The notes under the pieces were generated by a model that was not told the origin of the DNA, did no database searches, and was given only the letters and a program-made list of their open reading frames with translations. A stretch of DNA of 64,000 nucleotides from Bacteroides_D sp963543925 (GTDB taxonomy: Bacteria; Bacteroidota; Bacteroidia; Bacteroidales; CAJPTX01). How positions within the stretch are numbered: the first letter of the stretch is position 1; each line of letters starts with the position of its first letter. A program made the translations under genes and the position numbers. The stretch lies in NCBI GenBank assembly GCA_963543925.1, contig CAUUCP010000004.1, positions 1-64,000 on the forward strand, given 5' to 3'. Below, in pieces: positions 26,972 to 35,670 of the stretch.

Positions 26972-27046
26972 ATGCGATTCCATTCCTCTAGGACTAGAAA
27001 ATGTGTGTACTTTTGGTGTTTGATAGAACGCACATGCAGATACTGG

Positions 27047-28204
27047 ATGATAGACATACATTCACGAGAGAGCCACTCCATCCTATCCCCTTATAAAAAA
27101 CTAAGTTTATTCCTCAAATACTCGCGATACTATGTATCGTGTGGTGTGCTTTTACACCTCTTATTCATCGTATTTCCCCAGTATACGCAAGCACAATTTG
27201 CTCGCTATAGCAATGGTTATTTACAATTAGGTTACAGTGCAGCTCGGGAGGGGGGTGGACGGACTACCTTGGTCAGCGAGAGTGGATTAGGCACAGAGCG
27301 CGACAATCCGGCAGGTCTTGTTTGGCAGGAGACACCGTTTCGGGTGGGTAGTTCTTTCTCCTCTGTTTTTACGGGCATGGGTTCGTTACTCTACCTTGGG
27401 GGAGGGATGCGACTTGATAGTTCGAGCGTCGTGGGTGTGGGTCTACTCCGTTTTGGCGTAGATGGGATACAGAACACTCTTGACTGGCGAGATCCGTCTG
27501 GGGGTGAGGACTATGGTCGCATCCGCAGGTTCGGTATTGCAGACTACGCTCTTTTTCTGAGCTATGGACGCCGCCTCCCGTGGTCGGGTTTTTCAGTGGG
27601 AGGTGTGGGAAAAATCCTTTATCGCGACGAAGGTGGTTTTGCCACGGGGGTAGGGCTAGGTTTTGATGTGAGTATCTTGTATCGTCGTCAGACGTGGCAG
27701 TTCTTCGCTGGGGTGCGTGACATCACCACGACTTGGACGCTCTGGTTTATTGATCAGCAAAAGCTGGGGGGGAGCGCGAAAGGGGAAGAGCTTAATCCTA
27801 CAGGACGTCGCGCAGCCGAGGGTAGCGCCCCGAGCTTGGAGGTGGGAGTGAGTTATCTCTGGCGACAGGAGCGGGCTTGGCGTTATGGAGCTTCGGGTAG
27901 GGTCACGGCAAGTGGGGGGAATCCTACGAGTGAACTGATCGCCTTGGGGGGTGTGACTTTTTCTCCTGCGATTGGTGGTTGGGCGAGTTACAAGGATATC
28001 GTATTTCTACGCCTAGGCGCACACCAGTGGCAATGGATACCCTACTCACGGCAGCACACGGATCTGATCTCATTTACCCCGACGGCGGGGCTGGGAGTAC
28101 AGGGTTGGGGACTCTCGATAGACTATGCTTTTACAGCTCCGTTGGTCACCCTTTCGATGCGAGTGAATCACCTTGTTTCCGTCTCATATAGTTTTGGAAA
28201 GTAA
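27047..28204 (+). CDS. PorV/PorQ-like outer-membrane beta-barrel protein
   Basis: This 385-residue product has an N-terminal signal sequence (hydrophobic CGVLLHLLFIVFP, cleavage near TQAQFARY) and a body of alternating Gly-rich strands ending SYSFGK, as in a beta-barrel. The early motif GLGTERDNPAGLVWQETPF resembles the NPAGL feature of PorV/PorQ (UPF0164-type) barrels, some of which act in type IX secretion. Assignment to that superfamily is moderate, and to PorV or PorQ themselves weak. The ATG at 27047 is chosen; an in-frame ATG at 26972 just after the G tract would add 25 residues. It is the first gene of a run with glutaminyl cyclotransferase (8 bp later) and pbpC. Confidence 0.65.
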   Translation: MIDIHSRESHSILSPYKKLSLFLKYSRYYVSCGVLLHLLFIVFPQYTQAQFARYSNGYLQLGYSAAREGGGRTTLVSESGLGTERDNPAGLVWQETPFRVGSSFSSVFTGMGSLLYLGGGMRLDSSSVVGVGLLRFGVDGIQNTLDWRDPSGGEDYGRIRRFGIADYALFLSYGRRLPWSGFSVGGVGKILYRDEGGFATGVGLGFDVSILYRRQTWQFFAGVRDITTTWTLWFIDQQKLGGSAKGEELNPTGRRAAEGSAPSLEVGVSYLWRQERAWRYGASGRVTASGGNPTSELIALGGVTFSPAIGGWASYKDIVFLRLGAHQWQWIPYSRQHTDLISFTPTAGLGVQGWGLSIDYAFTAPLVTLSMRVNHLVSVSYSFGK

Positions 28205-28212
28205 GAAGGGGT

Positions 28213-29304
28213 ATGCGTAACAAAGGTCTATTTTTCATCGCCCTAGTAGGGATATCTCTAAGCGCCCTTGAGGGGTGTCGGGAGGGTAACCATCCTTCTG
28301 GACCATCCCCCTCTCTTGTGACAGCCCCCCCTGCGCGCTATGGTGCGATCCTCTCTCCGAGCGGTGATACGGTGCTGCACCTAGGGGACTCGTTGTGCGT
28401 GCGCGTATCAAGAGAGTCTGCGGTGGACTCTGTCACGCTTCGTCTCTCGGAGACTCGCTTGTGTGGGGATCTCCCTAGCGAGGGCATGGTAATAGCAACC
28501 GACGCCTTCCCGACGGGGGTTCATTGGTTGCAAGCCACTTTCTGGCAAGATAGTACGCCCCACGTAGAGAGACTTCGGTTACAGATTTTGGCAGGACAAG
28601 CACCTGTAGACTATACCTACGTCGTGGAAAAGGAGTACCCACACGACGAGGGGGCATATACCCAAGGTTTACTCTACCGCGATGGGGTGCTGTACGAGAG
28701 CACGGGTCAACGAGGCGCGTCTCGTCTTCGTCGTGTTGACTTGAGCACGGGGGGCGTGTTGTCGGAACGCCGTCTATCTGATCAATATTTTGGCGAAGGG
28801 TTAGAGTATCTGAACGGACGGTTCTACCAGCTGACGTGGACCAGCCATCTGGGGTTCATCTATGATGCCCAAAGTTTGGACTCGGTGGGATCATTCCATT
28901 ACAACACACAGGGGTGGGGGCTCACCACGGATGGTTCGGTGTTCTACCTGAGCGATGGGACGGAGGCGATCTATGTCCTTGACACTGCTACGTTGCAGGT
29001 ACGACGGACGTTGCAAGTATATACGGAGAGTGGCGCCCTGTATCGCCTGAACGAACTGGAGTGGGTAGAAGGGCGGATCTATGCGAATATCTACATGACG
29101 GACAAGATAGCGATCATCCATCCTGTGAGTGGCGCCGTGGAGGGGCTCATTCACTGCGAGGGTCTTTTACGTCCTGGGGAGAGAGGACGACGTGCGGAGG
29201 TTTTGAATGGGATTGCGTATGACCGTGTAGGGAAGAAGCTCTACCTCACGGGGAAGTATTGGCCGTATTTGTACCGCGTTTCCCTTATCCCACGCGGTCG
29301 ATGA
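28213..29304 (+). CDS. Glutaminyl-peptide cyclotransferase (plant/bacterial type)
   Basis: The 363-residue enzyme converts N-terminal glutamine to pyroglutamate. The signal sequence ends SALEGC (Cys22, a slightly unusual lipobox with Glu). The beta-propeller begins near VEKEYPHDEGAYTQGLLYRD and contains FGEGLEYLNGRFYQLTW, NTQGWGLTTDGSVFYLSDGT and RLNELEWVEGRIYANIYMTD, which are hallmark motifs of PF05096, and ends VLNGIAYDRVGKKLYLTGKYW (key core NGIAYD...LTGKYWP). In Bacteroidota many exported proteins have Gln after signal-peptide cleavage and are capped this way; several mature ends in this window (AQQ in SusC, AQS at 39247, AQT in the C25 protease) fit. The stop overlaps the pbpC ATG by 4 bp. 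Confidence 0.95.
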   Translation: MRNKGLFFIALVGISLSALEGCREGNHPSGPSPSLVTAPPARYGAILSPSGDTVLHLGDSLCVRVSRESAVDSVTLRLSETRLCGDLPSEGMVIATDAFPTGVHWLQATFWQDSTPHVERLRLQILAGQAPVDYTYVVEKEYPHDEGAYTQGLLYRDGVLYESTGQRGASRLRRVDLSTGGVLSERRLSDQYFGEGLEYLNGRFYQLTWTSHLGFIYDAQSLDSVGSFHYNTQGWGLTTDGSVFYLSDGTEAIYVLDTATLQVRRTLQVYTESGALYRLNELEWVEGRIYANIYMTDKIAIIHPVSGAVEGLIHCEGLLRPGERGRRAEVLNGIAYDRVGKKLYLTGKYWPYLYRVSLIPRGR

Positions 29305-31703
29305 AACGCTATAGCGCATTTTATCCACTTTTCGTCCTCACCCGTTACGTTCTTCACTACCCCGTTCGTAGTATCGTGGCGTGTATCGCGACGTTGGTGG
29401 GTGTGTGCTTCTACTACTGTTTGCCCTCTCCTCTTTTTCAATCCCCCACGTGTACGGTTCTTTTTTCTCGCGATGGGACGTTGCTTTCCGCGAGTATTGC
29501 GGATGATGGTCAGTATCGTTTTCCTGCTGTGGGAGAGGTACCCGAGAAATTTGCGGCGTGTGTGGTCGCGTATGAGGATCAGTACTTCTATTACCATCTT
29601 GGGTTGAATCCTGTTTCTCTGGGGAAGGCTTGTCTCGCGAACCTTCGCGCGGGTCATGTTGTGCGCGGAGGTTCTACGCTGACGATGCAGGTGGCACGGA
29701 TGCTGCACCCTGGGGCAAACCGGAGCTATTGGAACAAGCTCGTAGAGATGCTCTGGGCCGTACGTCTAGAGTTCCGTTATAGTAAGTCGGGGTTACTGGC
29801 TCTGTATGCGAGCCACGCACCGTTCGGCGGGAATGTCGTAGGGTTGGAGGCGGCAGCTTGGCGGTACTACCAGACGCGCGCCTCTAACCTGAGCTGGGGA
29901 CAGATGGCCGCGTTGGCAGTGCTCCCGAATGCTCCAGCGGCGATTTATCCGGGGCGAGCAAGCGAGTCGTTTCGGCGGAAGCGGGATCAACTTTTGCAGC
30001 GCTTGCACGCACGCGGGGCGATTGACGAAGAGACACTCTCTCTGGCACTCCTAGAGCCGTTGCCAGAGCCTCCAGCGCCTTTGCCGCAGCGAGCATGGCA
30101 GCTGGTGAATCATGTTTACCGTGATGGATTGCGTGGACAGAATATCGAAACGACACTGGACTATGCGCTACAGTGCGAGGTGGAACGCCTAGTTTCGGAC
30201 TATGCCGAGCAGTATGCCGGGGCTATCGGGCGGAATACGGGGGTCTTGGTCGCCGATGTAGAGACGGGGGCGGTGCTGGCGTATGTGGGGAATGTCCCTG
30301 GTCTGAACCGCGCAGGTCAGGGGTATGTGAACATGATCACTGCACGACGTAGCTCGGGGAGTATTCTGAAGCCCTTTCTGTATGCAGGGATGTTGGAGGA
30401 CGGTCTTCTATTACCTCAGGAGCTAGTCCCGGACTTGCCCGTAAAGATCGGGACTTTTGCGCCGGAAAATTCGTCGCATCAGTTTTCTGGGGCGGTACAT
30501 GCCTCGGCGGCGCTATCACGTTCGCTGAATATCCCCTCTGTTCATCTTTTGCGTAGCTATGGGATCGATGTGTTTTTGGATTTATTGAAGAAGCTTGGGG
30601 CAACGACGTTCAACAAGTCAGCGGAGCACTATGGTTTACCGCTCATCTTGGGCGGAGGGGAATGTACGTTGTGGGAGATGTGTGGGATTTATGCCTCTCT
30701 TTCTCGGACTCTGACTCGTTACGTGAAAGAGGGGAACTATTTTTCGGACAACCTTCGTCCGCTACATTACTTGTTGTCGCAATCCCCCGCTCCTTCAGCG
30801 ATACAGTCGTATGCACCGCTGAGTGCGAGTTCGATCTATCTGACCTTTCAGGCACTTCGCGAGGTAAACCGTCCCGAGGAGGAAACGGGCTGGGGTCTTT
30901 TCTCCTCGACGCGTTCGGTGGCTTGGAAGACGGGCACGAGCTATGGGGGGCGCGATGCTTGGGCTATAGGAGTGAATGGTCGCTATGTCGTAGGGGTATG
31001 GAATGGGAATGCTACGGGGGAAGGGTTGTCCTCGTTGAGTGGGATACAGAGCGCTGCCCCACTGATGTTTCGCGTCTGGGGTATTTTACCCAGTTGTAGC
31101 TGGTTTACCGCTCCGTACGACGATTTGCGTCCTTTGGAGGTTTGTGTTGCGAGTGGATTGCCGCCAAACGCATACTGTCCCGTACGCGATACGATCTGGG
31201 TACCCAACCGTGAGTACGAGTATGCCCCGTGTCCCTATCACCGCTTGATACACCTTGATGCCAGTGGACGTTATCGCGTGCACGCTTCGTGTTATCCTCT
31301 TGGTCAGATGCGACACGAGCCTTGGTTTGTGCTTCCTCCAGCGATGGGGTGGTTTTACAGTAAATGGAATTCCACGTACCGCGCCTTACCGCCTTGGTTG
31401 GAGGGCTGTGACGATGGGAATGGGGTACAGAACATGCAGTTTATCTATCCCCGTCAGGAGGATGCCGAGCTTTCTGTCCCCCGCGACCTAGATGGTAAAC
31501 CGAGTCCGATCCGCTTTGAGCTGGCGCATGCCCGTCCAGAGAGTCGGGTTTTCTGGCACTTGGACGATCTTTACATCGGCGAAACGCTTCACCTGCACCA
31601 GTTACAGCTTTTGCCCTCCGAGGGGGAGCATACGCTGACCGTCGTTGACGAGGGGGGGGGGCGTCGTAGTATTCGTTTCCGAGTGATTTATCGTGCCAAA
31701 TAG
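29301..31703 (+). CDS. pbpC: Penicillin-binding protein 1C
   Basis: This 800-residue bifunctional peptidoglycan synthase has an N-terminal membrane anchor (IVACIATLVGVCFYYC), a GT51 glycosyltransferase domain (EDQYFYYHLGLNPVSLGKAC ... RGGSTLTMQVARML), a transpeptidase domain with SxxK at Ser354 (SGSILKPF), SxN in SRSLNIPS and KTG at Lys543 (WKTGTSYGGRDAW), and the C-terminal domain characteristic of PBP1C. The ATG at 29301 overlaps the cyclotransferase stop (ATGA). Near the 3' end a run of ten Gs (31652-31661) encodes Gly-Gly-Gly; a slip there would only change the last 15 or so residues. Length is normal. Confidence 0.95.
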   Translation: MKRYSAFYPLFVLTRYVLHYPVRSIVACIATLVGVCFYYCLPSPLFQSPTCTVLFSRDGTLLSASIADDGQYRFPAVGEVPEKFAACVVAYEDQYFYYHLGLNPVSLGKACLANLRAGHVVRGGSTLTMQVARMLHPGANRSYWNKLVEMLWAVRLEFRYSKSGLLALYASHAPFGGNVVGLEAAAWRYYQTRASNLSWGQMAALAVLPNAPAAIYPGRASESFRRKRDQLLQRLHARGAIDEETLSLALLEPLPEPPAPLPQRAWQLVNHVYRDGLRGQNIETTLDYALQCEVERLVSDYAEQYAGAIGRNTGVLVADVETGAVLAYVGNVPGLNRAGQGYVNMITARRSSGSILKPFLYAGMLEDGLLLPQELVPDLPVKIGTFAPENSSHQFSGAVHASAALSRSLNIPSVHLLRSYGIDVFLDLLKKLGATTFNKSAEHYGLPLILGGGECTLWEMCGIYASLSRTLTRYVKEGNYFSDNLRPLHYLLSQSPAPSAIQSYAPLSASSIYLTFQALREVNRPEEETGWGLFSSTRSVAWKTGTSYGGRDAWAIGVNGRYVVGVWNGNATGEGLSSLSGIQSAAPLMFRVWGILPSCSWFTAPYDDLRPLEVCVASGLPPNAYCPVRDTIWVPNREYEYAPCPYHRLIHLDASGRYRVHASCYPLGQMRHEPWFVLPPAMGWFYSKWNSTYRALPPWLEGCDDGNGVQNMQFIYPRQEDAELSVPRDLDGKPSPIRFELAHARPESRVFWHLDDLYIGETLHLHQLQLLPSEGEHTLTVVDEGGGRRSIRFRVIYRAK

Positions 31704-31747
31704 CCCAGAGGGATAGGATGGTTTCGATCTGCTACATTGCATTTTCC

Positions 31748-31755
31748 TATCTTTG
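31748..31755 (+). promoter_or_regulatory. -7 box six bases before the C25 protease start
   Basis: TATCTTTG ends 6 bases before the ATG at 31762, the same spacing as at 25282. The gene therefore probably has its own promoter and a nearly leaderless message. Confidence 0.55.
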
Positions 31756-31761
31756 TGAGCG

Positions 31762-34700
31762 ATGAAGTGCACTCAACACACGCCTAGCGTTCTGGTTCGC
31801 TATCTCCTGCTCTTCGGGGGAGTTCTCCTTCTTTTTGTAGTATCGCTGTGCGGACATGCTCAGACACGAGAACGACTATCGTGGCACGAAGAACGTAGGG
31901 GTGATGAGATGACACTCCGGTTATTGTTACCCCCACTACGACTGGCGAGTGTAGCGGGTTATGCTTCGGGACAAATCCCCCTGCTTGAGGGTGGGATATC
32001 TTGGGCATCCGCAGGCGCTCCTGATGTACCCGAGGTAGCTTACGAGTTCCCCGTAGAGGGGGAGACAGGCGCAGTACTGCTGGGCTACGACAGGCGTAAC
32101 GAGGCGCAACACACGGGAGTGGAAATCGCCCCGGCGAGCGCCCCCAGTTTGGTAGGTCGTCCCCAGCCGCCGCGGCAGCAAGGGGAGATCTATTCACAAG
32201 ACGTCCTTTTTCCACAAGACGTGGTAGAGCTGAGTGCTCCGTATTATGCTGGGGATGGATGGTATCAGACACTGTATGTACGTCCGTATGCTTACAACCC
32301 CAGACGGGGTATTTTCTATTCGTGTAGCGAGGTTGTCGTTCGTTTGTCTGGGGTAAAACGGATTGTGCGTCGCCCTCAGGTTTCGACCCGCGGTGTACTC
32401 TCCACGACGGAGCAGGGGGTTTTGCTGGTGGTGACCCCTTCGCACTATTTGAAGATCCTCGAGCCCTTTTTGCGTTGGAAACAAGACCGCGGCTTGGGTG
32501 TCGAGGTCTTACTCTTCGGCGGGGGGGATGCGAAGTACCCTAATGTGCAGGATACGACCGCGCTTCTGCATTATCTTCGGGAGCGCTATGGGCAGCATGA
32601 ACGCCCACTGAAGTACGTGCTATTGGTGGGGAATCGGAAAGAGGTTCCCCCTTTGCGACGTCAAGGAGCTACGCGCATAGCAGATAGTGACCAAGCGTAT
32701 GGACAGATGGTGGGTGAGGATTCTCGTAACGAGATTTACGTAGGACGCTTTCCTGCCTATACACAGGAGCAGCTCTTGACCCAGATTCAACGGGTCTTGT
32801 ATTACGAACGCGACCTAAGGGGAGACAAGAGCACGTATACGCAGGCGCTGTGTATCGCTTCTGACGAGGGTGGGGGACTTGGCGACAATGGAGAGACCGA
32901 CCTTGAACACTCGGAGATCTTGCGCTCGACCCTGCTCAATGGAGGGTATACGAAAGTTTCTCTGCTCTACGACACGCCACGCAAGGCGCTGAGTGCGGAT
33001 ACGGTGGCGAGTGTGATCGCCACGGGGCTAGGGGTGATCAACTACATCGGGCATGGCTACAGCAACCGTTGGACGACCTCGGGGTATTCAGTCAACAACA
33101 TTTTTGCGCAAGAGCAAACAGAGACGCACCCCGTGATCTTTGACGTGGCTTGTAGTAATGGGAACATGGAGGTTTCTCCGTGCTTTGCCGAGGCGTGGAT
33201 GTGGGCACAACACCAGCAGCGCCCCAGTGGTGCGATAGGGATCTGCGCGAGTAGTGAGGAACAACACTGGGCAGCTCCGATGCGCGCTCAGGATCGGATG
33301 AACGACTTGTTGACCAAGCGCACTGTACACCCGGACGTGGTGACCCTCGGGGGGATAGTGAATGCAGGGATAGCCGAGATGTTGGTACATTACCGCGATA
33401 CCCCCTTGAGTCAGGGACGTACGACCGCCGAGACGTGGACACTGTTTGGCGACCCAAGTGTCGTGCTGCGGAGTAAAGTGCCCGAACGTTTGTCGGTCAC
33501 ACATGAGACCGAGTGCTACGTATCGGACACGGAGTTCTGTATTTCCTGTAGTTCGGAAAATATCGAAGCGACGCTGCGCGTGGGGTATCCGTCTGGCGAT
33601 ACGGTGTATTTTCCATGCGAAATCCAAGAAGGAAAGGGGTGTTTCAAGGGGTTACAATTAACCCAAGGGGCGAGTCTCCACCTGACCGTATGGGGGGTAA
33701 ATAAAGAGACCTATACCGCAGATATCCCCTGTACAGAGGGTACGGCTGGTGATATTAGGATACGCACGCTATCCTTAGTACCGATCTCCGTAGCCCAGCC
33801 CAATAGATTTTCTGCAGGGGATGAATGGGAGGTTCGTTGCTCGCTCTACTACACGGGGACGCAACTGCCTTATGGTGGTTTAGAAGGCACGCTGTCGCTA
33901 GCCCCTGACGGAGGGCTGGTCTCTCTGGGGGGTGGTCAGCCAATCGCCCCCTTTACGGGAGTCAATCAGGAGATAGAGTGGGTGGTAGGACGTTTCTCTA
34001 TCAGCAAGGACGTAACGAATCAGACCATCGCGACGCTCTCTGTGTCTTTGCAAAAGGAAGGAACGACGGTTGCGACGCGCACCTATTCGAACCGTGTAGA
34101 CGCGGTCGAAGTGCGGATTCTGAGTCTTCGGAGTGCGCGCTCGCTCATAGTCCAAGCGGGTGAATCCATTGCACTATCCGTCCTTTTAGAGAACAAGAGC
34201 GCAATAGCCATGAGGGGGGGACGCCTACGTCTACGTTGGGAAAGGGAGAACGGGGCACAGATCGGGGAGTCCATCGTTCAGCACGAACTCGGAACGCTCG
34301 CCGCATATACGAAACACACGGAACAGGTATCGGTGACCCTCCCGCCAACCCTGACTTCGATGGAGTCCGTACGGTTGGTTGCCGAGCTATGGATAGAGGA
34401 TGCCCTTCATACACAAGAAGCTCTTTCTCTCATCGAGGGGTTACCGATGGCACCTGACATCGAATGGCAGCATGGTTTTCCATTCTCACGAAAAAGGGGC
34501 GAGTTGTTAGAGACACGTTACTACTTCGGCGAGCCCGTACTGGAGGGTCGGACGAACCGCATCGTGGGTGTGCAAATTCCCATTTTCTCTTCAGCGTCAG
34601 AACTCCGCGTGCGAGGCTTGTATGCTGATATCCTGACGCTAGAGGCGCAGAAGCAAGAACTCAGTAGTACGCATATCGAGGCTAAGCAGAACGGAGGGCG

Positions 34701-35670
34701 GGATACCGTACTTCGGATCGAAAACAATTATGTCACCCTTCCTCTCCCAGCCTTTAACTACAATGAGATTACGATGAGCGACCTCGTGCTTCGGCTTCAG
34801 AGCATCGGAATCTCTGAGACGGCCGCTTACCACATTCCTGGTCAGTGCACCACGGGGGTACGGACCGTGCGTCTCTCCCGCCCTTTAGGAGAAGAGGGTG
34901 TAGACTCGACCTACGGGGTGTCCTCATTACCGAAATTACGCTTTGTCTATGCTCAGAAGACAGACTTTCACTTTACGGTGGTAGACGAGGGGGGTGCACC
35001 TGTCTCGTTTGCGAAATTGGATCTTTTCGACCAGATCTTCCATACTGATGCCCAGGGGGAGGTAACCTTCTCTTTTACTGAGGGGGATTATAAATGCGAA
35101 GTCTACTCTGCCGAGCATGGTTCCCAGTACTTCTGGTTGCGCTTGCGCAAGGAGCACCCAGCGATCCGCTTGGTGTTGCACGCGCCCGAGCTACAAACAG
35201 TAATTTGCCTATTGAAGGATAAGGTTACAGAGCAGCTCATCGCTGATGGCGAGATAAGCTATGCAGGGGAACGGGTTACGAGCAATGAGGCGGGGGAGTA
35301 TATATTGCACCTTCCTGGCGGGACTCGTTATGTGAACGCCTTCGCGGAAGGCTATTACGGTGGGGCGCGTCGTCTACCAATCACGGGGAGTACCACGCGG
35401 GTTGAGATATGGCTCTCGCCACGGGAGCTCTCATCGTCCCTAACGTTGGAGACGCGCCCGAACCCCGTACATTCTTTTCTAGAACTTTCCTCTCATTCGT
35501 TACTGACAGAGCTTCGGATTTATGACCTGCATGGGGTCGCCGTCGTGCAACAAAAGTTAGAAGGATATCATTACTCGGTAGAGCTGGGACACCTGCCACG
35601 GGGGATCTATCTACTGGAGGTATACGGGCGTGGGACAGGAGTTGTACGGCGTAGAATAGTGAAAGATTGA
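31762..35670 (+). CDS. Gingipain-like C25 cysteine protease, T9SS cargo
   Basis: The 1302-residue secreted protease has a signal peptide (hydrophobic LLLFGGVLLLFVVSLC, cleavage near GHAQT) and a propeptide-like region to about residue 200 (STRGVLSTTEQGVLLVV starts the catalytic part). The C25 domain has catalytic His431 in NYIGHGYSNRW and Cys464 in FDVACSNGNM; downstream, CFAEAWMWAQ, AIGICASSEEQHWAAPMRAQ and TWTLFGDPSVVLRSKVPE closely follow the order seen in gingipains. Several Ig-like and carboxypeptidase-regulatory-like domains follow, then a T9SS sorting domain (LETRPNPVHSFLEL ... GIYLLEVYGRG). PorU, the T9SS sortase, is the alternative C25 protein; the gingipain-type block and long C-terminal extension favour a cargo protease. 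Its stop overlaps the yihY ATG by 1 bp. Confidence 0.92.
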   Translation: MKCTQHTPSVLVRYLLLFGGVLLLFVVSLCGHAQTRERLSWHEERRGDEMTLRLLLPPLRLASVAGYASGQIPLLEGGISWASAGAPDVPEVAYEFPVEGETGAVLLGYDRRNEAQHTGVEIAPASAPSLVGRPQPPRQQGEIYSQDVLFPQDVVELSAPYYAGDGWYQTLYVRPYAYNPRRGIFYSCSEVVVRLSGVKRIVRRPQVSTRGVLSTTEQGVLLVVTPSHYLKILEPFLRWKQDRGLGVEVLLFGGGDAKYPNVQDTTALLHYLRERYGQHERPLKYVLLVGNRKEVPPLRRQGATRIADSDQAYGQMVGEDSRNEIYVGRFPAYTQEQLLTQIQRVLYYERDLRGDKSTYTQALCIASDEGGGLGDNGETDLEHSEILRSTLLNGGYTKVSLLYDTPRKALSADTVASVIATGLGVINYIGHGYSNRWTTSGYSVNNIFAQEQTETHPVIFDVACSNGNMEVSPCFAEAWMWAQHQQRPSGAIGICASSEEQHWAAPMRAQDRMNDLLTKRTVHPDVVTLGGIVNAGIAEMLVHYRDTPLSQGRTTAETWTLFGDPSVVLRSKVPERLSVTHETECYVSDTEFCISCSSENIEATLRVGYPSGDTVYFPCEIQEGKGCFKGLQLTQGASLHLTVWGVNKETYTADIPCTEGTAGDIRIRTLSLVPISVAQPNRFSAGDEWEVRCSLYYTGTQLPYGGLEGTLSLAPDGGLVSLGGGQPIAPFTGVNQEIEWVVGRFSISKDVTNQTIATLSVSLQKEGTTVATRTYSNRVDAVEVRILSLRSARSLIVQAGESIALSVLLENKSAIAMRGGRLRLRWERENGAQIGESIVQHELGTLAAYTKHTEQVSVTLPPTLTSMESVRLVAELWIEDALHTQEALSLIEGLPMAPDIEWQHGFPFSRKRGELLETRYYFGEPVLEGRTNRIVGVQIPIFSSASELRVRGLYADILTLEAQKQELSSTHIEAKQNGGRDTVLRIENNYVTLPLPAFNYNEITMSDLVLRLQSIGISETAAYHIPGQCTTGVRTVRLSRPLGEEGVDSTYGVSSLPKLRFVYAQKTDFHFTVVDEGGAPVSFAKLDLFDQIFHTDAQGEVTFSFTEGDYKCEVYSAEHGSQYFWLRLRKEHPAIRLVLHAPELQTVICLLKDKVTEQLIADGEISYAGERVTSNEAGEYILHLPGGTRYVNAFAEGYYGGARRLPITGSTTRVEIWLSPRELSSSLTLETRPNPVHSFLELSSHSLLTELRIYDLHGVAVVQQKLEGYHYSVELGHLPRGIYLLEVYGRGTGVVRRRIVKD

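Noticed and set aside
31762..35670. Reading the C25 protein as PorU, the T9SS sortase
   Set aside because: The catalytic block and downstream order match gingipains more closely, and a long multi-domain C-terminal region is present; a phylogeny would settle it.
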